Assembly: GCF_014251715.1 (NCBI RefSeq)
Contig: NZ_CP059198.1
Span: 505,721 to 569,720, forward strand
Length of the DNA stretch: 64,000 nt
Origin: Blattabacterium cuenoti
GTDB taxonomy: Bacteria; Bacteroidota; Bacteroidia; Flavobacteriales; Blattabacteriaceae
Direction of reading: 5' to 3'
The translations under genes were made by a program, and so were the position numbers. Shown here in pieces: positions 7,283 through 15,844 of this stretch. How positions within the stretch are numbered: position 1 is the first letter of the stretch; every line of letters starts with the position of its first letter. The notes under the pieces were generated by a model. The model worked only from the letters and a program-made list of their open reading frames with translations, had not been told where the DNA came from and made no database searches.

Positions 7283-10075
7283 ATGGAATATAATTTTCGT
7301 GAAATAGAAAAACGTTGGCAAACGTACTGGAAAAAAAATAATATTTTTCATACTAAGGAAAATAAAAAACAAAAATATTATATTTTGAATATGTTCCCTT
7401 ATCCTTCTGGATCAGGTCTTCATGTAGGACATTGTTTAGGTTATATCACCTCAGATATTTATACTAGATACAAACGTGCAAAAGGATATAATGTTTTAAA
7501 TCCTATAGGATTTGACTCTTTTGGATTACCTGCAGAACAATATGCGATACAAACTGGAAAACATCCTAATGATACTACTCGTGAAAATTCAAAAAAGTAT
7601 AAAAATCAAATGAAAAAAATAGGGTTATCCTTTGACTGGAGTAGAGAATTTTGTACGAGTAATCCTACTTATTATCGTTGGACTCAATGGATGTTTGTTC
7701 AAATTTTTAATTCTTGGTATGATAAAGATTGTGAAAAAGCGAAATCTATAGATATTTTGATTGAAGAATTTAATAAGAATGGAAATTATTGTATACATGC
7801 AAGCACTTCCTATAAGGATAAATTTGATTCAAAAACATGGAAAAAATTAAGTTGTTATGAAAAAAAATCTATTCTTTTAGATTATCGTTTAGCTTATTTA
7901 TGTAATAATATAGTTAATTGGTGTCCAGACTTAAATACCGTTTTAGCTAATGATGAAATAAAAAATGGAAAAAGTCAAAGAGGAGGATATCCAGTTTATA
8001 AAAAAAAAATGTTACAATGGCACATAAGAATTAGTGCATACGCTGAAAGACTTGTAGAAGGGTTAAAATTAATTGAATGTTCAAAATTTTTAAAAAAATT
8101 ACAAATAAATTGGATAGGAAAATCTATGGGAGCTACTATTTTATTAGAAATAGTATATCCTATTAATAAAATAAAAAAAATTGAATTATTTATTTCTCGT
8201 CCAGAAATGATATTTGGAATGACTTTCATTATTTTATCTACAGATCATCCATTGATAGATAAAATCAGTATTTCACCACATAAAAAAAATGTTTTAGAAT
8301 ATCTTTCACAAGATTTTTCTGCATATGAAAAAAATACAAAAAATATTTCTGGTATTTTTACAGGAAACTATGTATTCCATCCTTTTATTAAAAACAAAAA
8401 AATTCCCATTTATATTAGTAATTTTTTTACCGTAGATCATCAAACCAAATCCATGATAGGAATTCCAGGAAATGAAAAAAAAAGTAAAAAATTTTCTCAA
8501 AAATTTGGTTTAGAAATTATTACTGTATTAAAAAAAATAAGTAAAAATAATGAAATATGTATTAATTCTGAATTTTTAAATAATTTAAATCGGAAACAAG
8601 CAAAAGAAAAAGTAATACAAATATTTATAACAAAAAAAATAGGAAAAGAGCAAACAAGTTACAAAATACGTGATGCTATTTTTTCTAGACAAAGATATTG
8701 GGGAGAACCAATTCCTATTTATTTTAAAAATAAAATTCCAAAAACAATTCCTAATGATAAACTTCCTATTATTCTTCCAAAAATAGATAATTATCATCCT
8801 ATAAATGGGAAATCTCCATTAGATAGAGTAAAAAATTGGGCATGGGATGAAAAAAATATGAAAATAGTTTCAAATAAACTAATTGATTATAAACATGTAT
8901 TTCCAATAGAAACTAATACCATGCCATCTTGGGCAGGATCTAGTTGGTATTTTCTTAGATATATGGATGTTCATAACCATGAATTTTTTCTTAATAAGAA
9001 AAAAGAAAATTATTGGAAAAATGTTAATTTATATATTGGAGGATCTGAACATAGTACAGGACATTTAATTTATGCAAGGTTTTGGCATAAATTTTTAAAA
9101 GATAGAGGATGGATAACGACTGAAGAACCTTTTCAAAAAATATTAAATCAAGGAATGATCCTAAGTTATTCTGCTACTATACTAAAAGTTATAGGAAAAA
9201 ATATATTTGTATCTTCTGGATTAAAAGATCATAAAAACGAACATTTTTCATTTCAAGAAATATATATAGATCTTTTTTTCATAAAAAAAAATAATCAATT
9301 AGATATAGAAAAATTTAAAAAGTATAAACAAGAATTTTCAAACGCTACTTTTTTATTAGAAAAAGATGTTTTTTTTTGCAAAAGAAAATTGGAAAAAATG
9401 TCCAAATCCAAATATAATGTTATCAATCCTGATGATATTTCTGAAAAGTATGGAGCAGATATATTTAGACTTTATGAAATTTCTTTAGGTCCTATTACTC
9501 AATCTAAACCATGGGACGATGAAAAAATAAATGGAGTAAAAAATTTTATGAATAAATTTTGGAGGCTATTTCATAAAAATGGAGAGTTTAAAATAAGTGA
9601 AATCACTCCAACATTTCAAGAATTACACATTTTACATCATACTATAAAAAAAATACAAGATAAAATGCAATCTTTTTCTTGTAATACATGTATTAGTACA
9701 TTTATGATTATTGTTAATAAATTAACTATGTTAAAATGCAATAAAAGAAAAATACTAGAAATTTTAGTTCAATTAATAGCTCCATTCGCTCCTCATATAG
9801 CTGAGGAATTATGGTATAAATTAGGAAAAAGAAAATCTATTATTTATTATTCTATACCTGCTTTTAATCCAAAGTATATGATAGAAAATAAAATAACATA
9901 TCCGATTATGTTTAATGGAAAATTCAAATTTTTAGAAAAATTCGATTCTTCTATTGAAATAGAAAAAATAAAAAATAACATTTTAAATCATCCTAAAACA
10001 AAATTTTTTTTAAAAGAAAAAATTTTAAAAAAAATAATTATAATACCAAAAAAAATAATAAATATTTTATTTTAA
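7283..10075 (+). CDS. leuS: Leucyl-tRNA synthetase
   Basis: Class Ia aminoacyl-tRNA synthetase charging tRNA-Leu in the cytoplasm. The HIGH motif appears as HVGH (residues 47-50) after FPYPSGSG. The CP1 editing domain occupies about residues 230-440, MPSWAGSSWYFLRYMD marks the catalytic core, and KMSKSKYNVINPDD (about residues 705-718) is the ATP-binding loop. The anticodon domain ends the protein. At 930 aa it is complete, with Lys-rich low-complexity insertions. It stands alone between divergent mgtE and the gdh promoter. Confidence 0.97.
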   Translation: MEYNFREIEKRWQTYWKKNNIFHTKENKKQKYYILNMFPYPSGSGLHVGHCLGYITSDIYTRYKRAKGYNVLNPIGFDSFGLPAEQYAIQTGKHPNDTTRENSKKYKNQMKKIGLSFDWSREFCTSNPTYYRWTQWMFVQIFNSWYDKDCEKAKSIDILIEEFNKNGNYCIHASTSYKDKFDSKTWKKLSCYEKKSILLDYRLAYLCNNIVNWCPDLNTVLANDEIKNGKSQRGGYPVYKKKMLQWHIRISAYAERLVEGLKLIECSKFLKKLQINWIGKSMGATILLEIVYPINKIKKIELFISRPEMIFGMTFIILSTDHPLIDKISISPHKKNVLEYLSQDFSAYEKNTKNISGIFTGNYVFHPFIKNKKIPIYISNFFTVDHQTKSMIGIPGNEKKSKKFSQKFGLEIITVLKKISKNNEICINSEFLNNLNRKQAKEKVIQIFITKKIGKEQTSYKIRDAIFSRQRYWGEPIPIYFKNKIPKTIPNDKLPIILPKIDNYHPINGKSPLDRVKNWAWDEKNMKIVSNKLIDYKHVFPIETNTMPSWAGSSWYFLRYMDVHNHEFFLNKKKENYWKNVNLYIGGSEHSTGHLIYARFWHKFLKDRGWITTEEPFQKILNQGMILSYSATILKVIGKNIFVSSGLKDHKNEHFSFQEIYIDLFFIKKNNQLDIEKFKKYKQEFSNATFLLEKDVFFCKRKLEKMSKSKYNVINPDDISEKYGADIFRLYEISLGPITQSKPWDDEKINGVKNFMNKFWRLFHKNGEFKISEITPTFQELHILHHTIKKIQDKMQSFSCNTCISTFMIIVNKLTMLKCNKRKILEILVQLIAPFAPHIAEELWYKLGKRKSIIYYSIPAFNPKYMIENKITYPIMFNGKFKFLEKFDSSIEIEKIKNNILNHPKTKFFLKEKILKKIIIIPKKIINILF

Positions 10076-10129
10076 AAAAGACAAATGATTTTATTTTATG
10101 TTCAAATGGATTAGATATTACATAAAATG

Positions 10130-10137
10130 TAGATTTG
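10130..10137 (+). promoter_or_regulatory. Candidate Bacteroidetes -7 element for gdhA
   Basis: TAGATTTG matches the Bacteroidetes sigma-ABfr -7 consensus TAnnTTTG. The -33 element is weak (TGGA in the expected place). Transcription would begin around 10142-10145, giving a leader of about 50 bases to the ATG at 10195. It overlaps the upstream TTG at 10135, which argues against that codon as the translation start. Confidence 0.45.
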
Positions 10138-10194
10138 TATTCAATAAACATTTGTTTTTGTATTTTTTCTAAAGAAATATATAAAAACTTTTTT

Positions 10195-11625
10195 ATGTCA
10201 AAAAACAACAAAAATAAAACTGGTGCATATAGTTTTTTTAATTGTATAAAAAAAAATTTTGATAAAGCTGCACGATTTATTTCTATTGAAAAAGGTCTTT
10301 TAGAACAAATAAAAGCTTGTAATGCTGTATATAGTATGCATTTTCCTGTAAAAATAGGAAAAGAAATAAAAGTTATTGAAGCGTACAGAGTTCAACATTC
10401 TCATCATAAATTACCTTGTAAAGGAGGAATTCGATATAGCATAAAAGTAAATCAAGATGAAGTTATGACTTTAGCTGCTTTAATGACTTATAAATGTGCT
10501 ATAGTTGATGTTCCTTTCGGAGGAGCTAAAGGTGGAATTAAAATAGATCCACAAACTATGTCAGAAAAAAATATAGAGAAAATAACTCGTCGTTATACTT
10601 CTGAATTAATTAAAAAAAATTTTATTGGTCCAGGAATAGATGTTCCTGCTCCTGATTATGGAACTGGAGAGAGAGAAATGAGTTGGATTTTAGATACTTT
10701 TTTATCTATTAGTCCTGGAGATGTAGATGCATTAGCTTGTGTTACAGGAAAACCTATTTCTCAAGGAGGAGTTAGAGGAAGAAAAGAAGCTACAGGATTA
10801 GGAGTTTTTTATGGTATTAGAGAGTTATGTAGTATGAAAGAAGATATGTTTTCTGTAGGTCTTGATGTTGGATTAGTTGGAAAAAAAATAATCATACAAG
10901 GATTAGGAAACGTTGGATATCATGCTGCTACTTTTTTTCATGAAGCTGGGGCTATCATTGTCGCTTTAGCAGAAAGAGAAGGAGCTATTTACAATAAAAA
11001 AGGATTAAATGTTTCCAAAGTTATTCTACATTTAAAAAATACTGGATCTATATTAAATTTTCCAGAAGCAATAAATATTGAAAATACAGAAAATGCTTTA
11101 GAATTAGAATGTGATATTTTAATTCCAGCAGCATTAGAAAATGTAATACATAAGAACAATGTTAATCGTATTAAAGCTAAAATTATTGGAGAAGCTGCCA
11201 ATGGTCCTATAACTCCAGAAGCAGATGAAATATTGGAAAAAAAAGGAGTAATTATACTTCCAGATATTTATTTAAATGCTGGAGGAGTAACTGTCTCTTA
11301 TTTTGAATGGTTGAAAAATTTAAGTCATGTACGTTATGGACGCATGGAAAAAAGATTTAGTGAAAATATGAACGCAGAATTATTACAGGTCATAGAAAGG
11401 ATTTGTAGTAAAAAAATATCAACAGAAAAAAAGAAAATTATATTGAGAGGAGCAAGAGAAATAGATTTAGTTCGTAGTGGATTAGAAGATACCATGATTA
11501 GTGGATTTCATAAAATCCGTAATTTGAAAAATTCATCAAAAATAGAAAACATGCGTACTGCAGCGTTTGTACTTGCTATAAATAAAATTATAGATTCTTA
11601 TGAAAAATTAGGAATTTTTCCATAA
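10195..11625 (+). CDS. gdhA: Glutamate dehydrogenase (Glu/Leu/Phe/Val family)
   Basis: Interconverts glutamate with 2-oxoglutarate plus ammonia. From the ATG at 10195 the product is about 476 aa and begins MSKNNKNKTG. A TTG 60 bases further up is in frame but sits in the promoter element. Visible: substrate-binding and catalytic-Lys region PCKGGIRYS, VPFGGAKGGI, GPGIDVPAPDYGTGEREM and the Rossmann motif IQGLGNVGYHAA. In cockroach symbionts this enzyme is known to assimilate ammonia released from urea, but that role is inferred here. Coenzyme preference cannot be read by eye. It is monocistronic, with a hairpin at its 3' end. Confidence 0.93.
   Translation: MSKNNKNKTGAYSFFNCIKKNFDKAARFISIEKGLLEQIKACNAVYSMHFPVKIGKEIKVIEAYRVQHSHHKLPCKGGIRYSIKVNQDEVMTLAALMTYKCAIVDVPFGGAKGGIKIDPQTMSEKNIEKITRRYTSELIKKNFIGPGIDVPAPDYGTGEREMSWILDTFLSISPGDVDALACVTGKPISQGGVRGRKEATGLGVFYGIRELCSMKEDMFSVGLDVGLVGKKIIIQGLGNVGYHAATFFHEAGAIIVALAEREGAIYNKKGLNVSKVILHLKNTGSILNFPEAINIENTENALELECDILIPAALENVIHKNNVNRIKAKIIGEAANGPITPEADEILEKKGVIILPDIYLNAGGVTVSYFEWLKNLSHVRYGRMEKRFSENMNAELLQVIERICSKKISTEKKKIILRGAREIDLVRSGLEDTMISGFHKIRNLKNSSKIENMRTAAFVLAINKIIDSYEKLGIFP
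11602..11620 (+). terminator. Hairpin inside gdhA 3' end
   Basis: Perfect 8-bp inverted repeat GAAAAATT / AATTTTTC with a 3-base loop (AGG), ending 5 bases before the gdhA stop codon and followed by a pyrimidine-rich stretch. The stem is A+T-only apart from the outer G-C pair, so strength is doubtful. It may be a terminator embedded in coding sequence. Confidence 0.3.
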
Positions 11626-11667
11626 TATCATTTCCTTTTTCGATTTATAAAAAAATGCTAAAAAATA

Positions 11668-11675
11668 TATTTTTG
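11668..11675 (+). promoter_or_regulatory. Candidate -7 element for the pyrH-frr-asnS-rpoN operon
   Basis: TATTTTTG matches TAnnTTTG; TTTA lies near the expected -33 position. It sits 16 bases before the pyrH ATG, so the predicted transcript has a leader of only about 10 bases. Confidence 0.35.
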
Positions 11676-11691
11676 AATAAATATCTTTTTC

Positions 11692-12408
11692 ATGAAGTAC
11701 AAAAGATCATTATTGAAATTAAGCGGAGAAGCTCTTATGGGTAACAACGAATTTGGACTTCATTCTACTCGTCTTCAACAATATGCTGAAGAAGTTAAAA
11801 AAGTCGTAGATATGGGCGCTCAAGTTGCTATAGTTATTGGAGGAGGAAATATATTTAGAGGATTTTCTAGAATAAAGGAAAAAACCATAAATCGTATAGA
11901 AGGAGATTACATGGGAATGTTGGCTACCGTAATAAATGGAATAGCTTTTCAATCGTATTTAGAAAATATAGGAATATGCGCTTATATACAAACAGCTATT
12001 AAAATGGATCAAATAGCAGAACCGTTTGGGAAAGATAGAGCTATTCACCATTTAGAAAAAGGAAGAGTAGTGATATTTGTAGCCGGATTAGGAAATCCTT
12101 ATTTTACAACAGACACTGCTGCTGTTTTACGTGCTATAGAAATAAAAGCTGATGTTTTATTAAAAGGAACTAGAGTGGATGGAATTTATACAACAGATCC
12201 AGAAAAAGATAAATATGCTAAAAAACTTAAAAATATATCTTTTGACATGGCATATAAAATGGGAATTAAAGTTATGGATCAAACTGCTTTTATTTTGGGA
12301 GACGAAAACGATTTGCCAATTATTATTTTTGATATTAATAGAAAAGGAAATTTCAAAAAAGTCATTTCTGGAGAGAAAATAGGAACTCTAGTTTTCAAAA
12401 AAAAATAA
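11692..12408 (+). CDS. pyrH: UMP kinase
   Basis: Phosphorylates UMP to UDP in pyrimidine nucleotide synthesis. A bacterial-type hexameric UMP kinase of the amino-acid kinase fold, 238 aa. Motifs: N-terminal LLKLSGEALMG, VIGGGNIFRG, GDYMGMLATVING and the ATP-side stretch LLKGTRVDGIYTTDPEKD. First gene of a tight operon (gap 4 bases to frr). The pyrH-frr pairing is near-universal in bacteria, which strengthens both calls. Nothing looks degraded. Confidence 0.97.
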   Translation: MKYKRSLLKLSGEALMGNNEFGLHSTRLQQYAEEVKKVVDMGAQVAIVIGGGNIFRGFSRIKEKTINRIEGDYMGMLATVINGIAFQSYLENIGICAYIQTAIKMDQIAEPFGKDRAIHHLEKGRVVIFVAGLGNPYFTTDTAAVLRAIEIKADVLLKGTRVDGIYTTDPEKDKYAKKLKNISFDMAYKMGIKVMDQTAFILGDENDLPIIIFDINRKGNFKKVISGEKIGTLVFKKK

Positions 12409-12412
12409 AATT

Positions 12413-12967
12413 ATGGATGAATATAACGATATTTTTTTTTCTTGTAAAAAAGATATGGAAAAAATTTTTAAACAACTAAAAGAAGAAATTCATCGTGTTC
12501 GATTAGGTAGTAAATCTATAGCTTCTTTTTTAGGAAAAATACAAATAAAGTGTTATGGATCCTATTCCCCACTTATAGAAGTGTCCAATATTACCGTAAT
12601 AGATCACATGAATATAACTATTCATCCTTGGGATTCTTCTCTTATTTCACATATAGATAAAGCTATTATAGATGCTAATCTTGGCTTCATGCCAACTAAT
12701 AAAGGAGAATCTATTCATATACATATTCCCATAATTACGGAAGAAGAAAGAAAAAATTTTGTAAAAAAAATTAAATTACAAACAGAACATGCAAAAATAC
12801 TCATAAGAAATGTAAGAAAAAAAAATAATCAACATATAAAAAAATTAAAAATATCTGAAGATTTTTTAAAATCAGGAGAAAACCGTATACAAAAAATAAC
12901 GAGTGAATATATTCAAAAAATAGAATATTTTTTTCTTTGTAAAGAAAAAGAAATATTGAGAATATAA
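12413..12967 (+). CDS. frr: Ribosome recycling factor
   Basis: Splits post-termination ribosomes together with EF-G. 184 aa, standard length. It has the long helical N-terminal region (KDMEKIFKQLKEEIHRVRLGSKS), the beta domain with IHPWDSSLISHIDKAIIDANLGFMP and a C-terminal helical hairpin with EEERKNFVKKIK. It lies between pyrH and asnS with gaps of four bases on each side, and is certainly co-transcribed with them. Confidence 0.96.
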   Translation: MDEYNDIFFSCKKDMEKIFKQLKEEIHRVRLGSKSIASFLGKIQIKCYGSYSPLIEVSNITVIDHMNITIHPWDSSLISHIDKAIIDANLGFMPTNKGESIHIHIPIITEEERKNFVKKIKLQTEHAKILIRNVRKKNNQHIKKLKISEDFLKSGENRIQKITSEYIQKIEYFFLCKEKEILRI

Positions 12968-12971
12968 AAAA

Positions 12972-14381
12972 ATGATAAAAAAATATTCAATTAAGGAATT
13001 ATTAGATAGAGGAAAATTTTTTATAAATAAAAAAGTATTGGTTGAGGGATGGATTCGTTCTTTTCGTTATTCTATTTTCATTACTTTAAATGATGGATCT
13101 ACAATTAAAAATTTACAAATCATTTTATCCAAAAAATTAGAAAAAAAAATAACAATTGGAACTTCAATTAAAGTTATAGGAATTATAAAAAAAAGTATTG
13201 GAAAAAAACAATACATAGAACTGCAATCTTTAAATATCACTATATATGGATATTCCGATCCATATTTTCTTCAAAAATCTATTTTGCAACCTAAAAAACA
13301 TAGTTTGGAAAAACTTCGATCACAGTCTCACTTACGTTTTCGAACAAGCATTTTTAGCTGTGTCATGCGAATTCGTCATCATATAGCTTTTTGTATACAT
13401 CAATATTTTCATGAAAATGGATTTTTTTACCTTCATACTCCAATTATTACTACTTCAAATTGTGAAGGTTCTGGAGAAATGTTTCAGATTACTACTATGG
13501 ATTTAAAAAAAAATTCAATAGATTATACAAAAGATTTTTTTAAACGTAAAACCTATTTAAGTGTATCTGGACAATTAGAAGCAGAAACTGCTGCTTTAGG
13601 ATTAGGAAAAGTATATACCTTTGGTCCTGTATTTCGTGCAGAAAATTCCAATACTTCACGACATTTATCTGAATTTTGGATGATAGAACCAGAAATTGCT
13701 TTTTATCATTTAGAAGAAAATATAAATTTAGCTGAAGATTTTTTAAAATATATTATAAAATATATTCTTGATAAAAGTATGGAAGATTTATCCTTTTTAA
13801 ATGAAAATTTTAAAAAATATAAATGTAGTAAAAAGGAAACTAATTCACTTTCCCTTTTTGAAAGATTAGAACTTATTTTAAAATTTCCGTTTAAAAGGAT
13901 TAGTTATACAGAAGTTATTAAAATTCTTGATAAAGAAGAAAAAAAACAAAATATAAAATTTTTTCATTCAATTATTTGGGGAATGAATTTACAATCGGAA
14001 CATGAACAATATTTGGTAAATAAATATTTTAAAATTCCTGTAATTGTATTTGATTATCCTTCTTGTATTAAGGCTTTTTATATGCGTATAAATAATGATG
14101 GAAAAACTGTAAAAGCTATGGATATTTTATTACCAGAAATAGGAGAAGTTATTGGAGGTTCTCAAAGAGAAGAACGTTATGAAATATTATTACAACGCAT
14201 AAAAGATACAAATACGGATAAAAATAAACTTTGGTGGTATTTAGATACACGTCGTTTTGGTTCTGTTCCTCATAGTGGATTTGGTTTGGGTTTTGATCGT
14301 TTAGTTCAATTTGTCACAGGTATGAATAATATTCGAGATGTTATTCCATATCCTAGAACTCCAAATAATGCAGAATTTTAA
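12972..14381 (+). CDS. asnS: Asparaginyl-tRNA synthetase
   Basis: Class IIb synthetase charging tRNA-Asn. The N-terminal OB-fold anticodon-binding domain spans about residues 17-110 (VLVEGWIRSFR). Catalytic motif 2 is present as FGPVFRAENSNTSRHLSEFWMIEPE, and motif 3 as GFGLGFDRLVQFVTGMNNIRDVIPYPR at the C-terminus. Length 469 aa is standard. Its presence means Asn-tRNA is made directly. It is followed 8 bases later by rpoN, a pairing seen across Bacteroidetes. Confidence 0.96.
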   Translation: MIKKYSIKELLDRGKFFINKKVLVEGWIRSFRYSIFITLNDGSTIKNLQIILSKKLEKKITIGTSIKVIGIIKKSIGKKQYIELQSLNITIYGYSDPYFLQKSILQPKKHSLEKLRSQSHLRFRTSIFSCVMRIRHHIAFCIHQYFHENGFFYLHTPIITTSNCEGSGEMFQITTMDLKKNSIDYTKDFFKRKTYLSVSGQLEAETAALGLGKVYTFGPVFRAENSNTSRHLSEFWMIEPEIAFYHLEENINLAEDFLKYIIKYILDKSMEDLSFLNENFKKYKCSKKETNSLSLFERLELILKFPFKRISYTEVIKILDKEEKKQNIKFFHSIIWGMNLQSEHEQYLVNKYFKIPVIVFDYPSCIKAFYMRINNDGKTVKAMDILLPEIGEVIGGSQREERYEILLQRIKDTNTDKNKLWWYLDTRRFGSVPHSGFGLGFDRLVQFVTGMNNIRDVIPYPRTPNNAEF

Positions 14382-14389
14382 AACATATT

Positions 14390-15838
14390 ATGTTAAAACA
14401 GCAGTTATTACAAAAAGGACAACATAAACTTTCTCCACAACAAATAAAATTAATGAAATTAGTTCAATTATCTACTTTAGATTTTGAGCAAAGAGTAAAA
14501 CAAGAATTGGAAGAAAATCCAGCTTTAGAAGAAGATAATTGTTCTGATTTAGAAGAAAATATATCAGAAAATGATTTTGATGAAACAGAAGAACAAAATC
14601 AATCTATAGATATTGATGAAATAGATGAATATCTAAATGATGATGAATTGGAGGATTTTAAGAGTAATGTACAAAATCAAAATTTTTGTGAATATATTCC
14701 TATTATTTCTGGAATTTCTTTTCAAGAAAATCTAAAAAGTCAATTACATACTTTTCGTTTAAATAAAAAAGATTTTTTGATAGCAGATTTTATATTAGGG
14801 AATATCGATGATGATGGTTATATAAGAAGAAAAATAACATCTATAGTAGATGATATTCTTTTAATACTTGGAATATCTGTCACTACAGAAAAAATTGAAA
14901 AACTACTTTTAAATTATATACAAAAATTAGATCCTATAGGGGTAGGATCTAGAAATTTACAAGAATGTCTTCTAATTCAATTAGAAAAAAAAAAAATTAA
15001 TAAAGAAATTTTCTTAGCAAAAAAAATTATACAATATAATTTTGAATCTTTTGTAAAAAAACATTATCATAAACTACAAAAAAAATTAGGAATAACAAAA
15101 AAAAATTTACGGAAGGCTATTTCTATAATAGAGAAATTAAATCCAAAACCAGGAAAAATTTATTCTGAAAATACTAAAAATTTAGATAACATTATTCCAG
15201 ATTTCACTATTTGTATCTTAGACGAAAATTTAGAACTTACTTTAAATCAAAGAAATATTCCAGAATTAAAAGTTTCATCTTTATATTTAGATATGTTGAA
15301 ATCTTATAAGTCTTCAAAAGAAAAAAATTTAAAAAAAAATGAAAATACTATTATTTTTTTAAAACAAAAAATAGATTCAGCTAAATGGTTTGTAGATGCT
15401 ATTAAACAACGTCAAAATACGTTAATGTTAACGATGAATGCTATTATGAATTATCAAAAAGAATATTTTTTAACTGGAGATCCAGTTAAAATTAAACCTA
15501 TGATTTTAAAAAATATTTCACAAAAAATTGGAGTTGGTATTTCTACCGTTTCACGTGTAGCTAATAGTAAATATGTAAATACACCATACGGTACTTTTTT
15601 GATTAAAAGTTTTTTTTCTGAAAAAATGATTAACAAAGAAGGAAAAGAAATTTCCTCTATAGAAATAAAAAAACTTTTAGGAGAATCTATTGCTAAAGAA
15701 AATAAAAAAAAACCTCTTACAGACGAAAAATTATCTAAAATACTAGAAAAAAAAGGCTATTTAATAGCTAGAAGAACTGTTGCTAAATATAGAGATCAAA
15801 TGCATATTCCTGTTGCAAGAATGCGAAAAAATTTATAA
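14390..15838 (+). CDS. rpoN: RNA polymerase sigma-54 factor
   Basis: Alternative sigma factor that recognises -24/-12 promoters and needs an AAA+ activator. The 482-aa protein has the Gln-rich activator-response region I at the N-terminus (QQLLQKGQHKLSPQQIKLMK), an acidic region II (about residues 40-95), a core-binding domain and the C-terminal RpoN box ARRTVAKYR (about residues 462-470). It is therefore complete, which is unusual in a reduced endosymbiont. A run of 12 A (14985-14996) lies in frame near residue 200. It ends convergently on the aldehyde dehydrogenase with a 6-base overlap. No activator protein is encoded in this window. Confidence 0.95.
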   Translation: MLKQQLLQKGQHKLSPQQIKLMKLVQLSTLDFEQRVKQELEENPALEEDNCSDLEENISENDFDETEEQNQSIDIDEIDEYLNDDELEDFKSNVQNQNFCEYIPIISGISFQENLKSQLHTFRLNKKDFLIADFILGNIDDDGYIRRKITSIVDDILLILGISVTTEKIEKLLLNYIQKLDPIGVGSRNLQECLLIQLEKKKINKEIFLAKKIIQYNFESFVKKHYHKLQKKLGITKKNLRKAISIIEKLNPKPGKIYSENTKNLDNIIPDFTICILDENLELTLNQRNIPELKVSSLYLDMLKSYKSSKEKNLKKNENTIIFLKQKIDSAKWFVDAIKQRQNTLMLTMNAIMNYQKEYFLTGDPVKIKPMILKNISQKIGVGISTVSRVANSKYVNTPYGTFLIKSFFSEKMINKEGKEISSIEIKKLLGESIAKENKKKPLTDEKLSKILEKKGYLIARRTVAKYRDQMHIPVARMRKNL

Positions 15839-15844
15839 TTTTTT
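15826..15844. terminator. A/T inverted repeat across the rpoN and aldehyde dehydrogenase stops
   Basis: AAAAAATT / AATTTTTT, 8-bp perfect arms with a TAT loop, covering both convergent stop codons. It could act as a bidirectional terminator, although the pure A/T stem is weak and may occur by chance at this base composition. Confidence 0.3.

Noticed and set aside
8018..8040. TGGCAC stretch in leuS as a sigma-54 promoter
   Set aside because: No TTGC at the required spacing, and it lies deep inside coding sequence.
10135..10194. TTG start 20 codons upstream in gdhA
   Set aside because: It lies within the TAGATTTG promoter element, and the added residues do not resemble Gdh N-termini.
12179..12382. 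Second plus-strand frame within the pyrH 3' half
   Set aside because: Out-of-frame shadow of pyrH with no domain similarity.
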